From contig JAUNHX010000016.1 of the NCBI GenBank assembly GCA_030523765.1, forward strand, positions 1 to 49,108: 49,108 bases of DNA. Reading direction: 5' to 3'. Origin of the DNA: Bacteroidales bacterium (GTDB taxonomy: Bacteria > Bacteroidota > Bacteroidia > Bacteroidales > P3). The position numbers and the translations under genes are program-made. This document shows positions 7,800 to 16,373 of this stretch, piece by piece. Numbering within the stretch: position 1 is the first letter of the stretch; each line of letters starts with the position of its first letter. The notes under the pieces were generated by a model that had not been told where the DNA came from, did no database searches, and saw nothing but the letters and a program-made list of their open reading frames with translations.

Positions 7800-7862
7800 G
7801 TAGGTGGGGCGTAGCAAAGGGCTACAATCAAATAATGTTGAATAAATAAAAAAATAAATATC

Positions 7863-9797
7863 ATGGGAAAAATCATTGGAATTGACTTAGGAACTACGAA
7901 CAGTTGCGTTGCTGTTATGGAAGGCAACGAACCTGTAGTTATCGCTAACAGTGAAGGTCATCGCACAACGCCTTCGATTGTTGGTTTTGTTGAGAATGGC
8001 GATCGTAAGGTCGGCGATCCTGCTAAACGTCAGGCTATCACCAACCCTCACAACACCGTCTACTCGATTAAACGTTTCATGGGTGAATCCTTCGATCGCG
8101 TTCAGAAAGAGATCGAGGCTATGCCTTATAAAGTGGTGCGTGGCGACAACAATACGCCTCGTGTCGACATCAATGGTCGTCTCTATACCCCACAGGAGAT
8201 CTCGGCTATCGTGCTTCAGAAGATGAAGAAAACGGCTGAGGATTATTTGGGTCAGGAGGTTTCGGAGGCTGTCATCACCGTTCCTGCTTACTTCAGCGAC
8301 TCGCAGCGTCAAGCTACCAAAGAGGCTGGTGAGATTGCCGGCTTGAAGGTTCGCCGTATCGTCAATGAGCCTACGGCTGCTGCTTTGGCTTATGGCCTTG
8401 ATAAGAAGAACAAGAATATGAAGGTGGCTGTGTTCGACCTCGGTGGTGGTACGTTCGATATCTCGATCCTCGACCTTGGCGACGGTGTATTCGAAGTAAT
8501 GTCCACCAACGGTAACACCCACTTGGGTGGTGACGACTTCGATCAGAAGATCATCAATTGGTTGGCTAGCGAGTTCCAAAGCGAGAAGGGTATCGACCTT
8601 CGCAAAGATCCTATGGCTCTGCAGCGCCTCAAAGAGGCTGCCGAGAAAGCTAAGATCGAACTCTCCAGCAGTCAGCAAACGGAAGTCAACCTTCCTTATA
8701 TCACCGTTGTTGATGGCGTTCCTCAGCACTTGGTACGCACCCTTACCCGCGCTAAATTCGAACAGCTTTGCGACGATCTGATCCAAGCTACCCTCGAACC
8801 TTGCCGCAACGCTATGAAGGATGCTGGCTTGAGCAACAACGATATCGATGAAGTGATCCTCGTAGGTGGTTCTACCCGTATCCCCGCTATCCAAAGCATC
8901 GTTGAGAAATTCTTCGGTAAGACCCCCAACAAGGGCGTTAACCCCGATGAGGTGGTAGCTGTTGGTGCTGCTATCCAGGGCGCTGTCCTTACGGGCGAAG
9001 TGAAGGATGTGCTGCTGCTCGATGTTACTCCTCTGTCGCTGGGTATCGAAACCCTCGGTGGTGTGATGACTCGTCTTATCGATGCCAACACGACTATCCC
9101 TACCAAGAAATCGCAGGTGTTCAGCACCGCTGCCGACAATCAACCTGAGGTTGAGATCCATGTGCTCCAGGGTGAACGTCCTATGGCAAAAGACAACAAG
9201 ACCATCGGCCGCTTCCACTTGGCTGGTATCCCCCCTGCACCGCGTGGCGTTCCTCAGATCGAGGTAACCTTCGATATCGATGCCAACGGTATTATCAACG
9301 TAAGTGCTTGCGATAAGGCTACCGGCAAGAGCCAGAACATCCGCATCGAAGCTAGCAGTGGCCTGAGCGAAGAGGAGATCAAACGTATGAAAGCTGAAGC
9401 TGAAGCTAATGCCGATGCCGATAAGAAGGCTAAGGAGGAGATCGAAAAGATCAACGCTGCCGACGGTATGATCTTCCAGAGCGAGAAGAACCTCAAGGAT
9501 TATGGCGACAAGATTCCTGCCGACAAGAAGGCTGCTATCGAACAGGCCCTCAACCAACTGAAGGCTGCTCACGAAGCTCGCAACGTTGCTCAGATCGACG
9601 ATGCTATGAAGCAGATCAACGATGCTTGGAATGCTGCCAGCCAGGATCTCTATCAGGCTCAGCAACAAGCTCAGCAAGGCAACCCCGGTGCTGGTGCTAA
9701 CCAAGGATTCAACGGTGGCAACCCCAATCAGGGTGGCAACACCAACCAAGGTGGCGACGACACTGTGACCGATGTCGACTACGAAGAGGTGAAGTAA
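7863..9797 (+). CDS. dnaK: Chaperone protein DnaK (Hsp70)
   Basis: ATP-dependent cytoplasmic chaperone that binds unfolded peptides. Its partners DnaJ and GrpE are not encoded nearby. At 644 residues it has full family length: the ATPase domain starts at [16 protein letters not shown] and contains [10 protein letters not shown] (about 196-205) and [10 protein letters not shown]. The linker [16 protein letters not shown] is at about 382-397, followed by the substrate-binding domain, a helical lid and a Gly/Asn/Gln-rich tail ending DVDYEEVK. Codon use is that of a highly expressed gene. No grpE or dnaJ flanks it, so it is a single-gene unit with its own unusual upstream region and five hairpins behind. 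Confidence 0.98.
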   Translation: MGKIIGIDLGTTNSCVAVMEGNEPVVIANSEGHRTTPSIVGFVENGDRKVGDPAKRQAITNPHNTVYSIKRFMGESFDRVQKEIEAMPYKVVRGDNNTPRVDINGRLYTPQEISAIVLQKMKKTAEDYLGQEVSEAVITVPAYFSDSQRQATKEAGEIAGLKVRRIVNEPTAAALAYGLDKKNKNMKVAVFDLGGGTFDISILDLGDGVFEVMSTNGNTHLGGDDFDQKIINWLASEFQSEKGIDLRKDPMALQRLKEAAEKAKIELSSSQQTEVNLPYITVVDGVPQHLVRTLTRAKFEQLCDDLIQATLEPCRNAMKDAGLSNNDIDEVILVGGSTRIPAIQSIVEKFFGKTPNKGVNPDEVVAVGAAIQGAVLTGEVKDVLLLDVTPLSLGIETLGGVMTRLIDANTTIPTKKSQVFSTAADNQPEVEIHVLQGERPMAKDNKTIGRFHLAGIPPAPRGVPQIEVTFDIDANGIINVSACDKATGKSQNIRIEASSGLSEEEIKRMKAEAEANADADKKAKEEIEKINAADGMIFQSEKNLKDYGDKIPADKKAAIEQALNQLKAAHEARNVAQIDDAMKQINDAWNAASQDLYQAQQQAQQGNPGAGANQGFNGGNPNQGGNTNQGGDDTVTDVDYEEVK

Positions 9798-9894
9798 AGC
9801 TCCAGTGGAGCTTTACGATAACGAAGTGGAGAAAGCTTCCCTTGCGGAAGCTGCGGTCGGAACGACCGCCCCGCCGATCCGAAAACGGCGGGGG
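9794..9894. repeat. Run of four hairpins after dnaK
   Basis: Four inverted repeats follow closely. GTAAAGCTCCA/TGGAGCTTTAC (9794-9816) overlaps the dnaK stop. Next come AGCTTCC/GGAAGCT (9834-9852), GCGGTCG/CGACCGC (9853-9869) and CCCCGCCG/CGGCGGGG (9869-9893). The last two are GC-rich. They precede the T-tract terminator at 9916-9949 and resemble repetitive extragenic palindromes or mRNA 3'-end stabilisers. Confidence 0.75.
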
Positions 9895-9915
9895 AAAACC
9901 CACCAACATAATAAA

Positions 9916-9949
9916 GAGGTGCAATCATATGATTGCGCCTCTTTTTTTT
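9916..9949 (+). terminator. dnaK intrinsic terminator
   Basis: GAGGTGCAATCAT (9916-9928) pairs with ATGATTGCGCCTC (9929-9941), with one mismatch, and is followed by eight T residues. This is a strong terminator of the dnaK transcript. Confidence 0.9.
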
Positions 9950-10179
9950 GCCATGCGGAGAAAAAGTTGCATATTTGTCGCAAAATATGCGGAGAATAAT
10001 AGCCGTTTTATCTGCAAAAAAACAGATGGATAAGTATTTATTGGAATATCCTTCTTAGTGGGTTCTATGATGCGAACTTTTTTATTGAATAATTTGTCTG
10101 GGTTTTGACAATAAAAATGTTCACATTATTGAGATCAACAAGCGGAAGACGATTGTTACCTCTTTGATTAGAGTGCGTT
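9950..10179. other. Intergenic region dnaK / uvrA-like
   Basis: Non-coding DNA with a further inverted repeat, GCATATTT (9969-9976) and AAATATGC (9983-9990), and a direct repeat TGCGGAGAA at 9953-9961 and 9988-9996. The rest is AT-rich, and no gene is supported. Confidence 0.4.
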
Positions 10180-12444
10180 TTAGGATTGGTGGAGGTAAGG
10201 ACCTGTAACGGAGTGGGGCGATTGCGACATCGCTGATGGGGTGCCGGTAAAGATGATTTTGCCTCCCATTGCGCCTCCACCAGGACCCAGTTCGATAAGA
10301 TAGTCGCAAGCTTTCAGCATCTCGATGTTGTGTTCTATCAGGAAGATGGTGTTGCCTGCCGATACCATTGTGTCGAAAAGGTCGATGATTCGTTTGATAT
10401 CGCCTGCATGAAGTCCATCGGAGGGCTCATCCATAATGAATATCTTGGCTTTGTCGCGAAGACGGGAAGCTAGTTTGATGCGTTGCAACTCGCCCCCCGA
10501 GAGGGTAGAGAGCGATTGGTTGAGGTGGAGATAACCCAAACCTACTTTGCGCAGAGGTTCCAACTTCTCGGCGATAACGGTTCCCTCGAACACCTCGGAG
10601 GCTTTGTTGGCAGTAAGATCCATCACCTCGGCGATGTTCATCCCTTTCACCTGATAGGCGAGTACCTCTTGCGAATAGCGAAGTCCGTTGCAAGCTTCAC
10701 AGGTGGTTTCGATAGCATCCATAAAAGCCATATCGTTGACAATAACTCCTTTCCCTTGACAGACGGGACATCCTCCTTTCCCGTTGAAGGAGAAGAGGTC
10801 GGCCTTCGTCTTGTTGGTCTTAGCAAAGAGTTTCCTTATATCATCGGCTACCTCAAGATAGGTGGCGGGGGTGGAGCGTAAGCTGATGCCGATATTCTTC
10901 TGACTGATATATACAATATCTTCGGGATGGGGATAACTGTTGCGGAAGCATTCCATTAGTGAACTCTTTCCAGATCCAGCTACCCCAGCGATGCCACACA
11001 TCACTCCCAACGGCAGTTCGACTGATAGATTCTTCAGGTTGTGTAGGTTGGCATCTTTCAGGAGGAAGTGACTTTGGGGTGTGCGGACCTGCTCTTTTGT
11101 CGCTCCTGTGGTGCGAAGCATAGTGCCCGTAAGAGTATTGCTGTGTAGCAACTCATCGTAGCTTCCCTCAAAGACAATCTCGCCTCCATTCATGCCTGCA
11201 CCAGGACCCATATCGATGATATGATCGGCAATCTTGATGATCTCTTTGTGGTGCTCTACAAGGATGACAGTATTTCCGTGATTCTTAAGTTTCTGTACCG
11301 ATTTCTGCATCAGCAGGATATCGTGATTATGGAGTCCTACACTCGGCTCATCGAGGATATACATCACATCGGAGAGGGGTGAGTTGATATATTTGGCAAT
11401 CTTGCAGCGCTGTGCTTCGCCGCCCGAGAGGGTACCAATAGCGCGATCGAGGGTGAGGTAGCCAAGTCCTATCTCCTCCAACGCGGCAAGTCGTTCAAGG
11501 ATGGCTCGTTTCATATCTACCGCCAACGGATTATCGATTGTCTCAACCCATTGTCGGCAATCGCTGATACTCATAGCGGTGACATCGGCAATATTGACTC
11601 CAGCAATCTTGCAAGAGCGTATCTTCTCGTTGAGGCGTGAGCCTCCACAATCGGGACAGGTACCCATTGTGAGCATCGGATTGAGAGCAGCAGCATGAAG
11701 GAGTCCCTCTTCGGAGTTGATGATGCTGCGATACATCCTTGGGATAAGTCCTTCGTATTTAGCACTCTTAGGCCAATTGGCTGGGGGATTCTTCAGTCTT
11801 ATCTGGGGGGAGTTGAGGAACAGATCCAACTCTTCAGGACTATAATCTTTTATCTTCTTGTCAAGATCGAACAATCCGCTGTGGGCATAGCGTATCCATC
11901 GCCACCCCCCTTTGTGGAAGGCGATATAATGGATGGTATCCTCATCGTTGAGCGATTTGTTGAAGTCGACCAACTTATGGATGTCGAGTTCGCGGATCTC
12001 GCCCAATCCTGAGCAACGGGGACAACTGCCTGCTGGATGGTTGAAAGAAAAGGAATCGGAAAAGCCAACAAAAGGCTGACCGATACGTGAGAAGAGCAGT
12101 CGCAGCAAGGCATAGATATCGGTATATGTGCCTACAGTAGAGCGTGAGTTAGAGGTGGGTTTGCGTTGCTCTATCACGATAGCGATAGGCAGATTTTCGA
12201 TTTCGCCTACATGGGGTCGCCCATATTTGGGAAGATACTGTTGGGTGAAGGAGGGGAAGGTGTCGTTGAGTTCTCTGCGCGATTTGGCAGCGATGGTGTC
12301 AAGCACTAGCGACGATTTGCCCGATCCCGATACACCCGTTACTACAGTAATTTTCCCTTTGGGGATGCTTACATTGATGTGTTTCAGGTTGTTCTCGGTA
12401 GCATCGCGAACAATGATGTGTTCGAAATCGTGATCTTGGTTCAT
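10180..12444 (-). CDS. UvrA-like ABC ATPase lacking the UvrB-binding domain
   Basis: A 754-residue protein built like excinuclease subunit A, with two ABC ATPase halves but about 190 residues shorter than canonical UvrA (about 940). Walker A motifs are GVSGSGKSS (37-45) and GVAGSGKSS in the second half; signatures are LSGGEAQR and LSGGELQR. Zinc modules show CPRC, CPDCGGSRL, CPVCQGKG and CEACNGLRY. The compact N-terminal half suggests loss of the UvrB-binding insert, as in UvrA2/class III proteins linked to DNA damage or drug tolerance. It may bind DNA lesions or DNA-intercalating drugs. It diverges from the persulfide gene across 199 bp. Confidence 0.85.
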   Translation of the reverse strand: MNQDHDFEHIIVRDATENNLKHINVSIPKGKITVVTGVSGSGKSSLVLDTIAAKSRRELNDTFPSFTQQYLPKYGRPHVGEIENLPIAIVIEQRKPTSNSRSTVGTYTDIYALLRLLFSRIGQPFVGFSDSFSFNHPAGSCPRCSGLGEIRELDIHKLVDFNKSLNDEDTIHYIAFHKGGWRWIRYAHSGLFDLDKKIKDYSPEELDLFLNSPQIRLKNPPANWPKSAKYEGLIPRMYRSIINSEEGLLHAAALNPMLTMGTCPDCGGSRLNEKIRSCKIAGVNIADVTAMSISDCRQWVETIDNPLAVDMKRAILERLAALEEIGLGYLTLDRAIGTLSGGEAQRCKIAKYINSPLSDVMYILDEPSVGLHNHDILLMQKSVQKLKNHGNTVILVEHHKEIIKIADHIIDMGPGAGMNGGEIVFEGSYDELLHSNTLTGTMLRTTGATKEQVRTPQSHFLLKDANLHNLKNLSVELPLGVMCGIAGVAGSGKSSLMECFRNSYPHPEDIVYISQKNIGISLRSTPATYLEVADDIRKLFAKTNKTKADLFSFNGKGGCPVCQGKGVIVNDMAFMDAIETTCEACNGLRYSQEVLAYQVKGMNIAEVMDLTANKASEVFEGTVIAEKLEPLRKVGLGYLHLNQSLSTLSGGELQRIKLASRLRDKAKIFIMDEPSDGLHAGDIKRIIDLFDTMVSAGNTIFLIEHNIEMLKACDYLIELGPGGGAMGGKIIFTGTPSAMSQSPHSVTGPYLHQS

Positions 12445-12586
12445 GCGCTATAGGGTTATGAATGCTCTTTGTAAACGATTTGGTGCCGCTTTTATTGTGC
12501 TGCTCTATCGTTCTCCTATATCGTTTTCTCTTGTTCGATGGAAATAGGAAGTTTTTGTTGTGGGGCGACAATTATGACAATTTTTG

Positions 12587-12609
12587 TGGTAAAAACAATA
12601 ATTTTACCA
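12587..12609. promoter_or_regulatory. Inverted repeat operator candidate
   Basis: TGGTAAAA (12587-12594) and TTTTACCA (12602-12609) form a perfect 8-bp inverted repeat with a 7-bp spacer, in the divergent region between the uvrA-like and persulfide-enzyme genes, 35 bp before the latter's start. Arm length and spacing suit a dimeric repressor. The regulator is unknown. Confidence 0.4.
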
Positions 12610-12643
12610 AATCGACGTTAAGGGTTGTAAATCAAATAAAGAT

Positions 12644-15121
12644 ATGGAAAATAGCATTACCCCTTTGGCAAACAAATGCCGTAAATATGTAATCGTTGGT
12701 GGTGTAGCTGGTGGTGCCACTGCTGCCGCTCGTATCCGTCGTGCCGACGAGATGGCTGAAATCATCCTCTTGGAGAAAGGGAAATATATCTCTTACGCCA
12801 ATTGTGGCCTCCCTTATTATATAGGTGGCGTGATTGAGGATCGTGAGAAACTCTTTGTGCAGACACCCAAAAGTTTCGGTAAACTCTTCCATATCGATGT
12901 GCGTGTGGAGAACGAGGTTACCGATATCGATACTGCTGCTAAGACGGTGACGGTAAGGAAGATAGATGGTACTACCTATAGTGAAAGCTACGATAAGTTG
13001 CTGCTCTCGCCAGGTTCCAATCCTGTGGTGCCTCCTTTGAAGGGGGTCGATTTAGAGGGTATCTTCACCCTGAGGAATGTGAGCGACACCGATCGTATCA
13101 AGCAGTATCTCGACACCCATAAGGTGCAAGATGCTGTGGTTGTGGGTGGTGGCTTTATCGGTCTCGAGATGGCTGAAAATCTTCAGCATGCGGGTGCTAG
13201 GGTTTCGATTGTAGAGATGGCCGATCAGGTGATGGCTCCTGTCGATTTCTCTATCGCCTCGCACGTGCATCGCCATTTGATGGATAAAGGAGTAGGGTTG
13301 TGGCTCCAAACGGGAGTGTCTCATTTCGAGCAGGAGGATGGCCGATTGAAAGTCTGTTTCACCGATGGTGGTCATATCATGTCCGATATGGTGCTACTCT
13401 CGGTAGGTGTTCGTGCCAATACGGCGCTGGCTACTCAAGCGGGTATAGCACTGGGCGAACGGGGTATCAAGGTGGATAGTTATCTGCAGACCTCTGTCCC
13501 CGATATCTATGCTGTTGGTGATGCTATCGAGTTTACCCATCCCTTAACGGGTCAACCTTGGCTCAACTTCCTTGCCAATCCTGCCAACAGACAAGGGCGT
13601 ATTGTGGCAGACAATATGGTGTTCGGCAATCATACTGAGTACGAAGGGGCCATAGGTACCTCTATCGCAAAGGTCTTCGATATCACTGTTGGTGCTACGG
13701 GTCTTCCAGCCAAACGACTCCAACAGCTGGGTATCCCCTTCGAGCAATCTACTACCTCTTCGGCTGCTCATGCCTCTTACTATCCAGGTGCTTTCCAACT
13801 GACCATCAAGTTGACCTTCGATCCAAAGAGTGGTAAACTTTATGGGGCTCAGTGTGTTGGCAACGAGGGGGTCGATAAACGTATCGACCAAGTGGCGCTC
13901 TTAATCAAACGTGGTGGTACTGTATACGATCTGATTCAATTAGAACATTGCTATGCGCCTCCTTTCTCTTCTGCCAAAGATCCTATCGCTATTGCTGGCT
14001 ATGCTGCTGCGAATATCATCAACGGCACGATGCCTGTCGTACAGTGGCGCGAACTGAAGGAGATGGATCTGAGCACCGTTACGCTGATCGATGTGCGTAC
14101 AAGAGATGAGTATGCTTTGGGTACTATCGGTAATGCTATCAACATCCCTGTGAATGAGATACGTGATCGTTTGGATGAGATCCCTACCGACAAGCCGATT
14201 ATCACCTTCTGCGCTATCGGTTTGCGTGGCTATATCGCTCAGCGTATCCTTATGGGACACAACTTTAAGGATGTGCGCAATCTTTCGGGTGGATCTAAGG
14301 TTTATCAGCTAGCTACCCAACCGATAACGCACCAGAATGCACAATCTGTCGATCATACAAGCTGCTCTTTGGGCAAACAAACGGGTGATATACAAACCAT
14401 TACAGTTGATGCCTGCGGACTTCAATGTCCGGGTCCTATATTGAAACTGAAAAAGAATATGGATACGATGGCGGTGGGTGAACGGATTGAGGTGAAGGCT
14501 ACCGATCCTGGCTTTCCTAGAGATGCTGCCGCTTGGTGCCAATCTACTGGCAATCGGTTCCTCTCGCAAAATAGTGAAGGGGGCTATTGCTCGGTGGTGA
14601 TCGAGAAGGGTGGGGAACAACCCCAGGCGACTCCAGTAGGGGGATCGCTGCCGAAGAACAAGACGTTGATTATGTTCAGCGACGATCTGGATCGTGCGTT
14701 GGCTACCTTTGTACTGGCCAACGGTGCTGCTGCTACGGGTCATAAGGTTTCGATCTTCTTCACTTTCTGGGGCCTCAATGTGATTAAGAGGGTGAAGAAA
14801 CCGGCAGTGAAGAAGGATTTCTTTGGGAAGATGTTCTCGATGATGCTGCCTTCCGATTCGCGCAAACTCAAACTCTCTCAGCTGAGTATGTTCGGTATTG
14901 GCGATAAGATGATGCGCTATATTATGCGAAAAAAGAATATCAGTCAGCTGGAGGAACTCCGTCAGCAGGCACTCGATAGTGGTGTGGAATTTATTGCTTG
15001 CCAGATGTCGATGGATATGATGGGGGTGTGCAAGGAGGAACTCATCGATGGGGTTACCATTGGTGGTGTGGCTACCTATATGAATCGTGCTGAAGAGGCT
15101 GGTGTCAATCTTTTCATTTAA
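12644..15121 (+). CDS. CoA-disulfide reductase-rhodanese-TusA-DsrE fusion
   Basis: An 825-residue four-domain protein for handling disulfides and persulfide sulfur. The N-terminal flavoprotein has FAD motif YVIVGGVAGGATAAARIRR (15-33), CoADR-type catalytic Cys54 in NCGLPYYIGG, an NAD(P)H loop (VVVGGGFIGLEMAENL) and YAVGDAIE. A rhodanese domain follows (DVRTRDEYALG; Cys523). The TusA domain has Cys591 and Cys595 in CGLQCPGP. The C-terminal DsrE/DsrE2-like domain carries Cys786. The sulfur-carrying cysteines in series suggest persulfide relay within one chain. No signal peptide, so cytoplasmic. Its TAA stop is within the target duplication of a MITE. The substrate (CoA disulfide, CoA persulfide or polysulfide) is undetermined. 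Confidence 0.92.
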   Translation: MENSITPLANKCRKYVIVGGVAGGATAAARIRRADEMAEIILLEKGKYISYANCGLPYYIGGVIEDREKLFVQTPKSFGKLFHIDVRVENEVTDIDTAAKTVTVRKIDGTTYSESYDKLLLSPGSNPVVPPLKGVDLEGIFTLRNVSDTDRIKQYLDTHKVQDAVVVGGGFIGLEMAENLQHAGARVSIVEMADQVMAPVDFSIASHVHRHLMDKGVGLWLQTGVSHFEQEDGRLKVCFTDGGHIMSDMVLLSVGVRANTALATQAGIALGERGIKVDSYLQTSVPDIYAVGDAIEFTHPLTGQPWLNFLANPANRQGRIVADNMVFGNHTEYEGAIGTSIAKVFDITVGATGLPAKRLQQLGIPFEQSTTSSAAHASYYPGAFQLTIKLTFDPKSGKLYGAQCVGNEGVDKRIDQVALLIKRGGTVYDLIQLEHCYAPPFSSAKDPIAIAGYAAANIINGTMPVVQWRELKEMDLSTVTLIDVRTRDEYALGTIGNAINIPVNEIRDRLDEIPTDKPIITFCAIGLRGYIAQRILMGHNFKDVRNLSGGSKVYQLATQPITHQNAQSVDHTSCSLGKQTGDIQTITVDACGLQCPGPILKLKKNMDTMAVGERIEVKATDPGFPRDAAAWCQSTGNRFLSQNSEGGYCSVVIEKGGEQPQATPVGGSLPKNKTLIMFSDDLDRALATFVLANGAAATGHKVSIFFTFWGLNVIKRVKKPAVKKDFFGKMFSMMLPSDSRKLKLSQLSMFGIGDKMMRYIMRKKNISQLEELRQQALDSGVEFIACQMSMDMMGVCKEELIDGVTIGGVATYMNRAEEAGVNLFI

Positions 15122-15312
15122 GGAAACCTCTAAAAATTGCTTCAATGTGATTTTGGAGAAGATTTATAGCAGATTGCTCCGTTGAACGAAGGAGTATAGC
15201 GGGCTATATGACTGAGTGAAACTGAGCAAGATGCATAAATCAATCCAAAAGCACTGAAAGTATGGTTATTATTATTCCTTTTCATACGTGGAATTTTTAG
15301 AGGTTACCTTAA
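15118..15312. mobile_element. MITE copy 1 (187 bp) with TTAA target duplication
   Basis: The element spans 15122-15308, bounded by TTAA at 15118-15121 and 15309-15312. The left end reads GGAAACCTCTAAAAATT, one base different (T to A at position 3) from the other copies; the right end is the inverted GGTAACCTCTAAAAATT. There is no open reading frame of transposase size. Subterminal imperfect inverted repeats and central palindromes (CTCC/GGAG, TATAGC/GCTATA) let the whole element fold. The left target duplication overlaps the stop codon of the preceding gene, which is preserved. Confidence 0.93.
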
Positions 15313-15419
15313 CATGATTGCTCCCTCTTGTCTCTCTTGTCGTCAACGTTCACAATAATATTTCTCATAGTTCGTTAGATAAAAGAACTCAATGAAACAA
15401 GAATAACTATCTTATATCT

Positions 15420-15869
15420 ATGAACACAAAAGGAATCATACAAACATGTACGCTCGAGCATTTGGATCGTTATGCGGTGATCTATGCTGAGGCGTTTTCG
15501 GGCGAACCTTGGAACGACAACTGGGAAGTGGCTGATGCTAAAATCCATGTAGCTGAACTGCTGGAGAGTCCTCAATCGTTCGGTTTAGAATATGTAGTTG
15601 AGGGCGAGGTAGCTGGATTCATCTTGGGTACTTCGATGCTTTTCCATTATGGCCGCACGTTCGAAATCAACGATTTGGCGTTAGCTCGTTCCCATCAACG
15701 AAGGGGTATTGCCTCCACACTACTCGAAGCTTTTATGAACGAGATGAAGCAGCGCAACATCAAGGCTGTCCATCTTATAACGGCAGGCGAGGGTGTGTTG
15801 CCACAGTTCTACGAGCGTTTCGGTTTCAAGAAAGAGGATATGGTTATCCTGATGGGGAAAGAGATATAG
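15420..15869 (+). CDS. GNAT family N-acetyltransferase
   Basis: A 149-residue Gcn5-related acetyltransferase that would move acetyl from acetyl-CoA to an unknown amine. The fold is visible as an N-terminal helix (EHLDRYAVIYAEAFSGEPWN), the beta-strand segment GEVAGFILGTSML and the acetyl-CoA-binding motif A, LARSHQRRGIASTLLEAF (about 94-111), with the Q/RxxGxG/A pattern as RRGIAS. It ends with the FYERFGFKKED strand. The start lies 107 bp behind MITE copy 1; no TAnnTTTG promoter is visible between them. Confidence 0.88.
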   Translation: MNTKGIIQTCTLEHLDRYAVIYAEAFSGEPWNDNWEVADAKIHVAELLESPQSFGLEYVVEGEVAGFILGTSMLFHYGRTFEINDLALARSHQRRGIASTLLEAFMNEMKQRNIKAVHLITAGEGVLPQFYERFGFKKEDMVILMGKEI

Positions 15870-15900
15870 GTTCCTTACGATTGTAAAACAACTCTACTGT

Positions 15901-16023
15901 TCATTTGCTTCGCAACACATCCATCGTATCGCCTATCGACAAGACCTCTCGGCACAACACACTGCTCTCTTTAGTGGCTATCTGGTTGATAATCTTTTCG
16001 TGTTCGCTGTTCTTCTCGTTCAT
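15901..16023 (-). CDS. Possible 40-residue small protein or gene remnant
   Basis: An ATG-initiated 40-codon frame reads MNEKNSEHEKIINQIATKES, then SSVLCREVLSIGDTMDVLRSK without the overlap, ending TGA. Its amino-acid make-up and codon choice resemble those of real cytoplasmic proteins more than random intergenic DNA. There is no recognised domain, Shine-Dalgarno sequence or promoter. It may be a small protein, the remnant of a longer regulator, or chance. Confidence 0.2.
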   Translation of the reverse strand: MNEKNSEHEKIINQIATKESSVLCREVLSIGDTMDVLRSK

Positions 16024-16279
16024 GGGATAGGGTATTTCTCTTTTTTATAACGAAGGCTCCTCTGTTTTATTGCTGACATTCATATCATGTATTTTAACAG
16101 GATGTGCTTATAATTAGCACACTACATTTGGTTAGGATTCTATTGCCTACTATTCTTGCTTATTTCGTTGAAATAATGTATGTTATGATTTATCTCTTCT
16201 TGTACGAAAGGTAGAAAAAAGACATTCGGTGCTGTCGAAATCATTATTATTAGTTATTGTCGTGTTGATAACCTCTATC
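16024..16279. other. Intergenic region, little content
   Basis: AT-rich DNA with one short inverted repeat, GTGCT/AGCAC, near 16104-16120. No gene, RNA or repeat family is supported before the promoter at 16280. Confidence 0.4.
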
Positions 16280-16288
16280 TATTTTTGC
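16257..16288 (+). promoter_or_regulatory. Promoter of the 16374 membrane-protein gene
   Basis: TTG at 16257-16259 and TATTTTTGC at 16280-16288 match the Bacteroidetes -33/-7 pattern with a 20-nt spacer. The predicted leader is about 80 nt. Confidence 0.65.
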
Positions 16289-16373
16289 AATGAAAATGAT
16301 TCTTCTTATGGTATTGTAATTTCTTGAATAACAAATAATAGTATTATTAATAACAAATAAAAAAACAAACAGT

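Noticed and set aside
7887..9749. 620-codon open frame antisense to dnaK
   Set aside because: A shadow of the strongly biased dnaK coding sequence; the product has no family resemblance.
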